The position numbers were made by a program, and so were the translations under genes. The notes under the pieces are model-generated. The model was not told the DNA's origin, ran no database searches, and was given only the letters and a program-made list of their open reading frames with translations. This document shows positions 1 to 7,750 of a stretch of DNA of 19,466 nt, in pieces. The DNA lies in NCBI GenBank assembly GCA_964614245.1, contig CAZTKU010000041.1:1-19466 (forward strand). The letters are read 5' to 3'. How positions within the stretch are numbered: position 1 is the first letter of the stretch; every line of letters starts with the position of its first letter. The DNA is from VGWB01 sp964614245 (GTDB taxonomy: Bacteria; Bacteroidota; Ignavibacteria; UBA10030).

Positions 1-116
1 TTGCTTCAAAAACAGCAACACAAACCGAGTACTATGCCCATTCTGAACGGAGCAAAGCGGAGTGAACCTGCCCGCCTCGCGTGAACCAAAAAGGCAGGCG
101 GGGAATCTGCTTTCTT

Positions 117-170
117 GATTCAGATTCTTCGTCCCACTTGGGAAACAGCGGGACTCAGAATGACTTTTGG
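117..170. repeat. Probable dispersed intergenic repeat with a small hairpin
   Basis: The segment has the layout AGATTCTTC-GTCCC-N14-GGGAC-TCAGAATGAC. Read on the minus strand it gives GTCATTCTGAG followed by a short stem and then GAAGAATCT. That wording is typical of abundant intergenic repeats I recall from several FCB-group and other bacterial genomes. Only one copy is in this window, so repeat status rests on recognition, not on a second copy seen here. Confidence 0.4.
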
Positions 171-321
171 GACAGCCCCAAGCACGCCCGCCTTCGCCGA
201 CTTGCCCCGACGAAGGCCCATCTTTCCGGGACGTGGTCGGGGGCTTTTCGAGGATCTCGTATTGGGAAATGGTTTGTCCGACCACAATCTTCCTTCTGAG
301 GATACTAATTAAACAGGGAAC

Positions 322-335
322 TCCCGCCGACGGGA
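322..335 (-). terminator. Weak terminator-like hairpin after the SpoIIE-type phosphatase
   Basis: On the minus strand TCCCG pairs with CGGGA across a TCGG loop about 57 bases after the stop codon at 392-394. It is followed by GTTCCCTGTTTAATTAG, which is only moderately T-rich. The stem is short (5 bp), so this is a tentative call. Confidence 0.3.
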
Positions 336-391
336 AATGCGCTTGACCAGCTTTACGTCTCTGCGGACCTTAGCAAGCTGTTGAAGTCAAA

Positions 392-1696
392 TCAGTTCCG
401 ATTTCGACTGATGACGACAACAGTGATATCGTCAGTCTGGGGAAAACCGCGGGTGAACTGTTTCACGGCTTCAACGACGTGGTCAATCAGCTGGGAAGGC
501 GAAGCGTCTCGGTGTCCATTGATCACGTCAGCGATTCTCTTCTCTCCAAACATCTCTTCATCCTCGGTCATCGCTTCGGAGACGCCGTCGGAATAAATGA
601 CGATGGCATCTCCCTTGTTCAGGAGAAGAGACTCTTCTTCGAAGGCGAATTCGTTAATCATGCCGAGCGGGATGCCGCCCGTTTTCAATCGTGTGGGTTC
701 ACGCGTGGTCGAAAGGAGATATGGATGTTCGTGGCCGGCGTTGGAGTAGCAGAGTCGGTGGTCCTGCGTATCAAGAATGGCGTAGAACAGCGTTGCGAAT
801 TTCTCGGGGCTCGTGCTTTCAAACAGCAGACGATTTGCGCGCTCAAGGCATGTCTTTGGAGAGTTGGCGACGATCGTTTGGCCGCGCAACGTTGCCTGAA
901 GGTTCGCCATCAACAGCGATGCCGGCAAGCCTTTGCCGCTGACATCACCGAGACAAATGGCGAGCCGATGATCATCGATGCGGATGAAATCGTAAGAGTC
1001 ACCGCCGACTTCCTGGGCAGGAAGAGTCTTGCCGGCGATCTCATAGCCGGGGATGACGGGAGGCGACTTCGGCAGGAGCTCCTCTTGAATTCTTGCTGCC
1101 AAACGCACTTCTTCCTGGATCTTGACAAGATCTCGCTCCTTCTCATACAAGCGAGCGTTTTCAACGACTTGAGCTGACTGCGCGGCAATGATGGAGAGTA
1201 AACGCTGGTCATTGTCGGAAAACGGCTTGCCATCTCGCTTATTATAGAGCGTCACGACGCCGTGCACTTCGGACTTGACCATCATGGGCACAGCAAGAAG
1301 AGAATGAATAGATTCAACCCATTGAACCCCTTGGAAGCGGTCGTCATGGTGCGGATCGTTGACCACGAGAGGCTTCCTATTGATGTGCATCCAGCCGAGG
1401 ACGGCCTGGCTGAGGTGGAAATGCTCATGTTCACTGGAGCTCACCATCGTGCGCACGAGTGTCTTCATCGATTGTGTAGATTGCTCTTCGACAAGAGTGA
1501 TAACTCCCTGCTCGGCGTTGAGTGCGCGCAGCGAGCGCCGAACGATGGTTTGAATGATCTCCTGCGTGTTGAGGGAAGCGCCGATTGCTCGGGCAAGATC
1601 GTTGAGAATCGAGAGCTCTTCAACAGCGCGCTTGAGCCGTTGATTCTCTTCCTGGAGCGAACGAATCTCCTGGTCTTGACCTCCCTGCGAGGGCAT
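392..1696 (-). CDS. GAF-domain SpoIIE/PP2C-type serine phosphatase (RsbU-like)
   Basis: This 434-residue soluble protein starts with a short coiled coil (about residues 7-30), followed by a GAF sensor domain (about 30-185), a helical linker rich in Glu and Lys (185-212), and a SpoIIE/PP2C phosphatase domain (about 215-432). The phosphatase motifs are all present: GGDSYD with D233 and D236, GDVSGKG with D251, the NAGH motif near 319-322, YSDG with D370, and the terminal DD at 422-423. The manganese-binding acidic residues are therefore retained and the enzyme should be active. Known relatives dephosphorylate anti-sigma-factor antagonists (partner switching) in response to a signal bound by GAF. 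No antagonist or anti-sigma kinase gene is nearby, so its target is unknown. The ATG lacks a clear Shine-Dalgarno sequence, but the N-terminus looks natural for the family. Confidence 0.93.
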   Translation of the reverse strand: MPSQGGQDQEIRSLQEENQRLKRAVEELSILNDLARAIGASLNTQEIIQTIVRRSLRALNAEQGVITLVEEQSTQSMKTLVRTMVSSSEHEHFHLSQAVLGWMHINRKPLVVNDPHHDDRFQGVQWVESIHSLLAVPMMVKSEVHGVVTLYNKRDGKPFSDNDQRLLSIIAAQSAQVVENARLYEKERDLVKIQEEVRLAARIQEELLPKSPPVIPGYEIAGKTLPAQEVGGDSYDFIRIDDHRLAICLGDVSGKGLPASLLMANLQATLRGQTIVANSPKTCLERANRLLFESTSPEKFATLFYAILDTQDHRLCYSNAGHEHPYLLSTTREPTRLKTGGIPLGMINEFAFEEESLLLNKGDAIVIYSDGVSEAMTEDEEMFGEKRIADVINGHRDASPSQLIDHVVEAVKQFTRGFPQTDDITVVVISRNRN

Positions 1697-1879
1697 GGGA
1701 TAACGTCAGATAGTGGAACTGGGGTCTAGGTTGTCAAACCCCTCAAGAAACCGCTCTACTGCGGAAACTTCTGTTGCAAGGTAAGGAAATCGTAGGGCAG
1801 AATCAAATTTGAGAAAATCTGGAAGCCACTTTGACTTGCAGGGCGGGAGATCAAAAAGGGGGTTCGCTACAATCGCCGC
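1697..1879. other. Intergenic spacer between hydrolase and phosphatase genes
   Basis: This gap separates two leftward genes. It presumably holds the promoter of the phosphatase gene. A minus-strand TTGACA lies at 1732-1737, but a matching -10 is found only with a poor ACTATC at 17 bases or TATCTG at 19 bases. No strong terminator was found for the hydrolase gene. Confidence 0.4.
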
Positions 1880-2857
1880 TTAAGGAATCAAGACTAATTG
1901 CTCACCAATGTCAAGAATCTGAATGCGGCCACGATATCCCTTTTCTTCTATGACTCTCTCGAGCAATTCTTGCGCGTAAGCAGGGCCCGGCTCCAATCCT
2001 TGGTTGAACGGCTTATAGTGCATCGGTATCATGATGCGTGCCCCCACATCTTCAAAGATCTGCACAGCCTCCTTTGGATCCGCGTGAACACGCTGCATGA
2101 ACTCACGAGGCTCTACCGGCGCGATCGGGAGTAGTGCCAAGTCGATTCTGAACCGCCGGCCGATTTCTTTGAACAGCTCCGGGTGATATCCTGTGTCGCC
2201 GGCGAAAAAGACTGTTACGCCTTTGTATTCGATGACATATCCTGTGTACCCCCGCTTCGGGGACCACGAAATGTCAAATCCATAGCGCCCCCCGAAATGC
2301 TGAACGGGCACCGCAGTAATGCGGAGGCTATCTTGCTCGAAAACTTCCCACGGTTTCATCTCCCGTGTCTCGACGAAACCAAACTCCGGCGCGTAGGCAG
2401 CTCCGCCAACCGGGATGAGCAGTTTTCCCCCTTTAGGCAAGAGATCGAGACTTCCGTAGCTAAAATGATCCAGATGGATGTGTGAGATCAGCGTGTAGTC
2501 GAGCCTGGTGATTGCAGATGGGTCGAGTCCGGGTTCGACCGATCGCCGGACCAACATGCCGACCGTTCTCGTGAAGACGGGATCGGTGATGAAGACTTTG
2601 TCATGGATTTGGATCAACACCGTCGCGTGGCCGATCCACAGAACGGAGAGACCAACGTCGGGCCGAAGAGGGTTTGCGATCTTGTTCTTCGCTGGTTCGA
2701 TCGGCCCGCGGATTCGTTCCATCATGCGAGAAATGAAACGGTTCATCACAGGGCTGCAACCGGAGTGGAAAAGAGGGAGGGAAACAACAAGAAGCAATGC
2801 CAGCCACCTTCTCTGATCTCGCGGCAGGATATGTCTGACCGCTGGCAGCGCTATCAT
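1880..2857 (-). CDS. Metallo-beta-lactamase-fold hydrolase, NAPE-PLD-like, membrane-attached
   Basis: The protein has 325 residues when read from the ATG at 2857. A TTG 45 bases upstream is in frame but would overlap the preceding gene by 34 bases, so I prefer the ATG, which leaves an 11-base gap. A hydrophobic segment at about 18-33 ends in SGC (Cys34), resembling a lipoprotein signal although the -3 position is His. The catalytic domain has the di-zinc motif HIHLDH (126-131), a His in QHFGGR (H187), AGDTG (D221) and PMHY (H280). This arrangement and the WIGHAT segment match the NAPE-phospholipase D / UlaG-like branch of the superfamily. The bacterial substrate is not known; a phosphodiester or lipid substrate is a family-based guess. 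It sits directly behind a small secreted protein gene and is probably co-transcribed with it. Confidence 0.88.
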   Translation of the reverse strand: MIALPAVRHILPRDQRRWLALLLVVSLPLFHSGCSPVMNRFISRMMERIRGPIEPAKNKIANPLRPDVGLSVLWIGHATVLIQIHDKVFITDPVFTRTVGMLVRRSVEPGLDPSAITRLDYTLISHIHLDHFSYGSLDLLPKGGKLLIPVGGAAYAPEFGFVETREMKPWEVFEQDSLRITAVPVQHFGGRYGFDISWSPKRGYTGYVIEYKGVTVFFAGDTGYHPELFKEIGRRFRIDLALLPIAPVEPREFMQRVHADPKEAVQIFEDVGARIMIPMHYKPFNQGLEPGPAYAQELLERVIEEKGYRGRIQILDIGEQLVLIP

Positions 2858-2868
2858 AGTCACGGAGA

Positions 2869-3438
2869 TCAAAAGAGCCGGATCTCGAGTGAGCCGATCC
2901 AACTGGCCAGTTGAGCACTATGCTTCACGTTGAGATGCACGATCCCGAACAACGTCGAGATACCGGCAATAGCATAGACGGGGGAGGATCCGCCATAATA
3001 GTACTGCGCGACCCCGAGGTTCAGACCAAGATGTTCACCACGTTCGATCAGAGGGATATGTCCGAGTAGCTGAAAAGAGCCCGCGAAGTACGAACTGCCG
3101 ATCTTTGTTGTGTTGAATTGACCGGCGGCGACAAGTTCTATCGAGCCGGTAAACCGAGCCGGTGGCTCCACGACAAATGCATACCATGGTGAGACAAGCC
3201 GCGTCATACCGAAGGAGTAAAGCAACGGCGTCGCCTCCCACTCAAAGCCGAACGCTGACTGGTCCCCCCGCGAAGTCAGCGTGAGACTTGGCACGGCCTG
3301 GAGTTGAATCCACGATGCGAGCTTGGAGCTACTCTGTGATTCCTGTGATCGTGCAGTCGAGGAGAAGACGATGGCAAAAACGAAGAGCAGAAGCAGTTTG
3401 TTCGGCAAGGAATTCGGCGGATAAAACAGTGTGGTCAT
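2869..3438 (-). CDS. Secreted protein of unknown function, possibly a small outer-membrane barrel
   Basis: I do not recognise a named family in this 189-residue protein. It has a signal peptide (hydrophobic stretch about residues 14-26, likely cleavage after TARS before Gln). The mature part is rich in alternating polar/aromatic segments and ends in SLEIRLF. A terminal Phe in an alternating strand is typical of outer-membrane beta-barrels, so a small barrel or barrel-like periplasmic protein is an inference. The ATG at 3438 has an AGG directly adjacent but no well-spaced Shine-Dalgarno sequence. The downstream hydrolase starts 11 bases after its stop, so the two probably form an operon. They may act on the same envelope substrate, but nothing in the sequence proves this. 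Confidence 0.75.
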   Translation of the reverse strand: MTTLFYPPNSLPNKLLLLFVFAIVFSSTARSQESQSSSKLASWIQLQAVPSLTLTSRGDQSAFGFEWEATPLLYSFGMTRLVSPWYAFVVEPPARFTGSIELVAAGQFNTTKIGSSYFAGSFQLLGHIPLIERGEHLGLNLGVAQYYYGGSSPVYAIAGISTLFGIVHLNVKHSAQLASWIGSLEIRLF

Positions 3439-3555
3439 CCTGCGTGCAGTAACGCTTATTGCTTCAATGAATCAGTGTGGGCTATCGTTCTTTGAACCGT
3501 GATCGAGCTTACGGAGTTCCTTGGGCTGCCCGCTGGGGGAGGTCGGAAAACACCA

Positions 3556-3580
3556 AGGGGCAGCTCTTGTCACTGCCCCT
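3556..3580 (-). terminator. Terminator-like hairpin after the S46 peptidase
   Basis: AGGGGCAG (3556-3563) and CTGCCCCT (3573-3580) form a perfect 8-bp stem with a 9-base loop, 17 bases after the peptidase stop codon. On the minus strand it is followed by TGGTGTTTTCC, so the T-tract is short. It fits an intrinsic terminator of moderate strength for the leftward peptidase gene. Confidence 0.6.
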
Positions 3581-3597
3581 CAGCATATTGGATCCAC

Positions 3598-5751
3598 TCA
3601 GTCGGAGATCTTGCCCGCTCGCAGCTCTTTGACGAGCCTCTCAGCTTTGTAGATGTCGTCCAGGGCTTCGAGGATGCCCGCAGAGTGAACAGACACGCAA
3701 CGCATCGCCTCCTCGGTGTTGATGAAGTCGTTCGGCGCGCTCTCGATGTTCCCGTCGAACGCGATCCCAACAACCTCCAAGTTTTTGTTGATGACGGGAC
3801 TTCCCGAATTGCCGCCGATAATGTCGTTCGTTGAGGCAAAGTTCAATGGCGTGCTCAAGTCGAACGTGGGAGGTGGATTCTTCCAGCGATCGGGTAAGTT
3901 CCACGGATCCTTCTTGTTGAACGAATAGTGTCGATCGTACATGCCGTAGAATGTTGTGAAGTAAGGTGCTAGTGTGCCATTGTACTCGTACCCCTTCACG
4001 ACACCATCCGCAATGCGGAGGGAAAACGTGGCGTCGGGCGGAATAGAGGTGCCGTACACGCCGAACAGCGCCCGGCCGAGCAGTTGCACTCTGCCTTGTT
4101 CCTTGTTCAGAAGTTCGGAATAACGCTCACGCACCTCCTTCGCTCGCGCCGATGTTGACGCGACAAACACGATGAGGGGGTCGGCCGACTGCAGGATATT
4201 GTCCGGATTGCCATCGAGGAGTTGCTTCACTTGCTCTTGGCTTGCCAGCAATGTCGCCTTGACGAGATCAGACGCAGCAGCAGCGGGAGCGCGTCCTGCA
4301 AGCATCTTGTTGAATTCGGGGTTCTTATCGCGAAAGGCTGCCTTCATGTTGGTGAGTTGCAGCGTCAGGACTTCCTGCTCGAGGTCCGCGTTAGTCGGTG
4401 AAGAGAACCGGAGTTTCAGGGAATCCAGAGCCTTCCCTTTGTACAGCGGTCCACGCTGATCCTCGGGAAGCTTCAGTTGATTGGCGTAGGCGACGAGGCG
4501 CTCCGCGAGCCCGAAGTAGGCTGACCGACCCGGTCCCTGGTAGGCATAACTCTGCGATTCGCCAAAGAGCTTTCCTTTTTCCTTCTGGAGATCGGCGATC
4601 TCATTCCACAAATGGCCGTATTCAGCATTGAGCTGCGGGTTTCCCAGGACCGCCTGCTTAAAGGTCTTCTCAAAGTCTCGTTTCTTTGCCATCAGAATCG
4701 GGTCGTTTAATCCCTTCACTCTTCCGATGTACAGCTTCTGGGAGTTGGAGAACCCAAACAGCTGCGTTTGATAACGAAGCCGTTGGTCGGGGTGTTTGGC
4801 GATGTAGGTGGAGTAAATGTTGACGAGGTTGTTCATCAGGTTGGACGTGAAAGGATACGCATGGTCCCGCTGGAATTCGATCTGGGAATAGGTGAACAGC
4901 CTGTTTGTTCGGCCTGGGTTGCCGATGACAAAAACAGGGTCGCCCTCCGTTGCTCCCGCCGGGCTCCACTTGAAGTAGTTTGAAGTCTTGAGCGGTTGAC
5001 CATTGTCGTCGTACACGCGGAAGTACGAGATGTCAAGATCGTACCGCGGGTAGGTCCAGTTGTCCCAATCGCCTCCATAGAATCCCAGAGCGAGTTCGGG
5101 CGCAAAGACCAGGCGCAGATCGCTGTAACGCTTGAAACCATAGAGCGAGAACTTGCCGCCGTTGTAGAACGAGAGCACGTTGCAGATCAGTTTCGTCTTT
5201 TCACGATAACGCTTCTCGATATCGCCGATGGCCTTGTTCCGATTAGCCACTCGCTCGTCATCGTTCTTGCCGCTTTCGAATGCTTTTTGGACTTCTTCCG
5301 TGACATCCTCGATCAACACAAGCTGATCGATATAGAGGTTCGGAACCTTGCGTTCCTCGGCAAGCGTCGCGGCGAAGAACCCGTTGTCAGGAAGATTCTC
5401 GCCTGGCTTGTTCACGCGATCGAGCGCGCCGCGTGCACAGTGGTGGTTCGTAAAGACCAATCCGTCTTCAGAGACGAATGAAGCAGTACAACCCGGCAGG
5501 CGCAGCGCTGACAATCGGGCCTTCTCGAACCATGCCTTGTCCGGGGCGAAGTTATACGCCTTCTTAAAGTAATCGATCGGCGGATAATCGAACGTCCACA
5601 TTCTGCCGGTATCAAACTGTCCGGCCTTGACCGTGTCGAGGTTGAGCTGACCGCCAAGCTCCGGTCTCGTTCCTTCGAAGCTCGCGCAGCCGACCAGTAA
5701 GGTCAAAGAAACGAGAACAACAAACGATGATTTCAGAAATGCACGTACCAT
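3598..5751 (-). CDS. S46-family dipeptidyl-peptidase (DPP7/DPP11 type), lipoprotein
   Basis: This 717-residue protein matches the usual length of S46 dipeptidyl-peptidases, chymotrypsin-fold serine exopeptidases that cut dipeptides from peptide N-termini. The N-terminus is a lipoprotein signal with LVGC (Cys22), so the enzyme should be lipid-anchored, whereas well-studied Porphyromonas enzymes are described as periplasmic. The catalytic His is in TNHHC (H104) and the nucleophile is in GGNSGSPV (S649). The position 18 residues after the nucleophile, which separates DPP7 (Gly) from DPP11 (Arg) in characterised enzymes, is Gly667 here, predicting hydrophobic rather than Asp/Glu P1 preference. 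The gene has its own promoter candidate (5799-5827) and a terminator hairpin, so it appears monocistronic. Such enzymes support growth on peptides. Confidence 0.95.
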   Translation of the reverse strand: MVRAFLKSSFVVLVSLTLLVGCASFEGTRPELGGQLNLDTVKAGQFDTGRMWTFDYPPIDYFKKAYNFAPDKAWFEKARLSALRLPGCTASFVSEDGLVFTNHHCARGALDRVNKPGENLPDNGFFAATLAEERKVPNLYIDQLVLIEDVTEEVQKAFESGKNDDERVANRNKAIGDIEKRYREKTKLICNVLSFYNGGKFSLYGFKRYSDLRLVFAPELALGFYGGDWDNWTYPRYDLDISYFRVYDDNGQPLKTSNYFKWSPAGATEGDPVFVIGNPGRTNRLFTYSQIEFQRDHAYPFTSNLMNNLVNIYSTYIAKHPDQRLRYQTQLFGFSNSQKLYIGRVKGLNDPILMAKKRDFEKTFKQAVLGNPQLNAEYGHLWNEIADLQKEKGKLFGESQSYAYQGPGRSAYFGLAERLVAYANQLKLPEDQRGPLYKGKALDSLKLRFSSPTNADLEQEVLTLQLTNMKAAFRDKNPEFNKMLAGRAPAAAASDLVKATLLASQEQVKQLLDGNPDNILQSADPLIVFVASTSARAKEVRERYSELLNKEQGRVQLLGRALFGVYGTSIPPDATFSLRIADGVVKGYEYNGTLAPYFTTFYGMYDRHYSFNKKDPWNLPDRWKNPPPTFDLSTPLNFASTNDIIGGNSGSPVINKNLEVVGIAFDGNIESAPNDFINTEEAMRCVSVHSAGILEALDDIYKAERLVKELRAGKISD

Positions 5752-5798
5752 AAAACTACCTCATGAATTGTTGGAGAGTGTGATCCAAAAGCGCCGTC

Positions 5799-5827
5799 AA
5801 TGTAAAAAGAACTCTCCGCCCAAGCAA
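5799..5827 (-). promoter_or_regulatory. Promoter of the S46 peptidase gene
   Basis: On the minus strand TTGCTT (5827-5822) is followed after exactly 17 bases by TACATT (5804-5799), then G. It predicts a transcript start near 5792 and a 5' leader of about 40 bases. The same 17-base spacing and TAnnTT -10 recur at other genes in this window. Confidence 0.5.
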
Positions 5828-5850
5828 TGAAAACGGTACGAACACAAACT

Positions 5851-5872
5851 CAAAAGGAGCCCGCGTTGGGCT
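5851..5872 (-). terminator. Weak terminator after the four-helix membrane protein
   Basis: AGCCC (5858-5862) and GGGCT (5868-5872) form a 5-bp stem with a 5-base loop. On the minus strand it is followed by CCTTTTG. It lies 35 bases after the membrane-protein stop and just upstream of the peptidase promoter, a sensible place to separate the two units. Confidence 0.4.
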
Positions 5873-5906
5873 ACCTTCTTGAGCATTCCGAGAAACGAGA
5901 ATGACG

Positions 5907-6326
5907 TCACGCGGCTGGCGTCGCTTGCTCCTTCGGTTTGAAGACCAAAGCGAGGACCACACCGGCGATGATGTATTCGAGAGTGCCGTAGATGAACCAT
6001 TGAAGCGCGAGTGCGTACGGGATCGGCATCATCGCATAGGATCCGTATGACATCGGCAACGCGACCATCAGTCCGATGTAGAGGCCGTAGCGGACCCCCT
6101 CCAGGATTCCTTTTCCTTCATACCCTTTTGAGAAGATGTAGGTGAAGAAGAAGGAGAAGAAGAGGCCGGTGACCGGCAAGAGCCACAGCTTCCCTTCACC
6201 TTCGGGCCGCAACAGGTGTGAGATCGATTCATACGCGGAATCAAGGATGTAGAAGTTCACAACCCCGTCAAGGACCTGGAGTGTGATGAACGTTGCAGCA
6301 AAGCCGAACCAGATCTTCTTGTTCAT
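5907..6326 (-). CDS. Four-helix integral membrane protein of unknown function
   Basis: I do not recognise the family. The 139-residue protein shows four hydrophobic segments at about residues 5-27, 47-66, 76-98 and 103-130, with a charged loop after the first helix (SHLLRPEGEGK) and a short charged tail. Gly, Tyr and Pro are frequent inside helices 3 and 4. Translation starts at an ATG with a good Shine-Dalgarno sequence (AGAGGAGG, 6 bases upstream). It has its own promoter candidate (TTGACT-17-TAGCAT at 6410-6382) and is divergent from the TPR/receiver gene. No motif points to a substrate, so transporter, sensor and structural roles all remain open. Confidence 0.8.
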   Translation of the reverse strand: MNKKIWFGFAATFITLQVLDGVVNFYILDSAYESISHLLRPEGEGKLWLLPVTGLFFSFFFTYIFSKGYEGKGILEGVRYGLYIGLMVALPMSYGSYAMMPIPYALALQWFIYGTLEYIIAGVVLALVFKPKEQATPAA

Positions 6327-6381
6327 GGCATCCTCCTCTTATGAGATGGTGAGGCTACGTTGATTGATCCCCCAATCAGCG

Positions 6382-6410
6382 ATGCTACGAAAGCCTGCAT
6401 GGAAAGTCAA
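6382..6410 (-). promoter_or_regulatory. Promoter of the four-helix membrane protein gene
   Basis: On the minus strand TTGACT (6410-6405), a 17-base spacer and TAGCAT (6387-6382) form a good housekeeping-type promoter. It predicts a leader of about 50 bases ending at the ATG at 6326. Confidence 0.6.
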
Positions 6411-6461
6411 GAGAGAAAACTCATACGTGGTTCAGCAGAGAAACATATGTGGAACCCGCAT

Positions 6462-6492
6462 TTGATTTTCACCAGAGAAATGGATAGTTTTG
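6462..6492 (+). promoter_or_regulatory. Promoter of the TPR/receiver gene
   Basis: TTGATT (6462-6467), a 17-base spacer and TAGTTT (6485-6490), extended to TAGTTTTG, which matches the Bacteroidota-type TAnnTTTG box exactly. The predicted start near 6498 leaves a short leader to the ATG at 6513 and excludes the upstream in-frame starts at 6360, 6399 and 6480. Confidence 0.6.
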
Positions 6493-6512
6493 ATTCAACT
6501 TTGGAGAAAAAT

Positions 6513-7709
6513 ATGTTCGGGAAGAAGGACACTCAAACCAATCCGATCAAAGAGCAGCTTGCCCAGCATCTTCGAGCCGCTGATTATCTCGTCAAGGATG
6601 GCAAGCTTGATCATGCCTTGCATGAGATTGAAAAGGCGCTGAAGCTCGATCCCAAGAATCTCTTCGCCCGCTCTTTCTACGAGCGGGTGCGTTTTCAGTT
6701 GGAAAGAGCGCAGAAGGATGCCCAACAGAGCGCAAAGTCCAAAGAGCTGAGCGATGAGCAGAGACTTCAGCAAATCAGCCTCCTGCTCAAAGCCGCCGAC
6801 CAAATGATCCAGGCCAAGAACTACAAACTCGCCCTTCAACAGGTGGCCAAAGTGTATCAGATCGATCCGCGGAATTATTACGCCCAGGCGTATTCCGAGC
6901 GCATCGATCAGCTCATGGAACATGAGAAGAAGAGCATCCCGATGCCTGCAGCGCCTCAAGCTGCCGTGCAAGCTCCGGCGCCGTCAGCACCGGCCTCGGA
7001 ACAGCTCTTTCAGAAAGGCGAGCGCGCAAGTCTGACGATGTATCGAGAGTTGCTGAGAGAAATGTGGTTTGATGGAAAGATCACAGAGGAAGAGTCTGCG
7101 GAGCTGAAAAAGGTTCGGGAGATCTTCAAAATCTCTCAGGAAGAGCACGCTGAGCTTGAAAAGCAGGTCCAAATCGATGCTTACATTGAAGCGCTGCGGA
7201 TCGCCTGGCGGGATGGTGCCATAAGCCAAAACGAGAGCGAAGTGCTCCAGGTAATGCGGGAGAAGTACAACATCAGCATGGAGGAGCACATGAGCGCGGA
7301 GGCGAAGATTCTGTGGGCAAAGAACACTCCGCAGACAAAGGCTGCAGTCTTGATTGTCGATGATGAGAAGACGTTTCTGCTCTCCCTCGCAGCGAACTTG
7401 AAGAAACACGGCTATGACGTCGTCACAGCCGAGACGGTCGAGCAAGCGCTGGAAATGCTGGATCGATCAACTCCGTCGCTCATCCTGTCCGATCTTCTGT
7501 TGGGCGAGGGGCGTCTGACCGGTATTGAGTTCTACCAGCGAGTGCGCGAGAATCGAAAGCTCAACAACGTTCCGTTTCTCCTGATGAGTGGGATTAGCGA
7601 CGAGTTTGTTGTGCGCGCCGGGATGCGGATGGGGGTGGACGACTTTATTCAAAAGCCGTTCAATCTCGAGTTGCTTCTTGCCACCATCGAGGGGAAACTC
7701 AAGTCGTAG
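6513..7709 (+). CDS. TPR protein with tandem 43-residue repeat and C-terminal receiver domain
   Basis: I place the start at the ATG at 6513 because GGAG lies 6 bases upstream and the promoter at 6462-6492 lies just before it; longer in-frame starts would precede transcription. The 398-residue cytoplasmic protein has two TPR-like helix pairs (about 19-64 and 91-135), a Pro/Ala linker (143-162), and two ungapped 43-residue repeats (177-219 and 224-266) sharing about 19 identical positions around W-x-D-G-x-I and ISxEEH. These repeats vaguely recall TerB-like helical domains. It ends in a response-regulator receiver domain (about 277-397) with acidic D283/D284, phospho-acceptor D327, S359 and K381, all key residues present. 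There is no DNA-binding output, so phosphorylation probably controls protein-protein contacts. No sensor kinase gene is adjacent. Confidence 0.9.
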   Translation: MFGKKDTQTNPIKEQLAQHLRAADYLVKDGKLDHALHEIEKALKLDPKNLFARSFYERVRFQLERAQKDAQQSAKSKELSDEQRLQQISLLLKAADQMIQAKNYKLALQQVAKVYQIDPRNYYAQAYSERIDQLMEHEKKSIPMPAAPQAAVQAPAPSAPASEQLFQKGERASLTMYRELLREMWFDGKITEEESAELKKVREIFKISQEEHAELEKQVQIDAYIEALRIAWRDGAISQNESEVLQVMREKYNISMEEHMSAEAKILWAKNTPQTKAAVLIVDDEKTFLLSLAANLKKHGYDVVTAETVEQALEMLDRSTPSLILSDLLLGEGRLTGIEFYQRVRENRKLNNVPFLLMSGISDEFVVRAGMRMGVDDFIQKPFNLELLLATIEGKLKS

Positions 7710-7750
7710 CTCTACCCCACGATTGAGGTTCCTCCTCGTATTCGCGCGGC

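Larger units (their letters stand above)
1..391. other. Non-coding stretch downstream of the SpoIIE-type phosphatase
   Basis: I see no convincing gene here. The short open frames have no ribosome-binding site and carry low-complexity, repeat-like translations. The stretch contains several inverted repeats: CCCGCCT at 71-77 against AGGCGGG at 96-102, GTCCC at 131-135 against GGGAC at 150-154, and GTGGTCGG at 234-241 against CCGACCAC at 278-285. The last hundred bases hold a weak terminator-like hairpin for the leftward gene that ends at 392. Confidence 0.6.

Noticed and set aside
479..1177. 232-codon open frame on the plus strand opposite the phosphatase
   Set aside because: It is antisense to the conserved SpoIIE domain and lacks initiation signals.
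1707..1737. Promoter for the SpoIIE-type phosphatase (TTGACA at 1732-1737, minus strand)
   Set aside because: The -35 is good, but the -10 is poor at 17 bases (ACTATC) and 19 bases away if TATCTG is used. This breaks the spacing seen at the other nine promoters, so I did not call it.
6360..6512. Longer N-terminus for the TPR/receiver protein
   Set aside because: It would precede or overlap the promoter at 6462-6492 and has no Shine-Dalgarno. The sequence upstream of MFGKK does not look like a protein domain.
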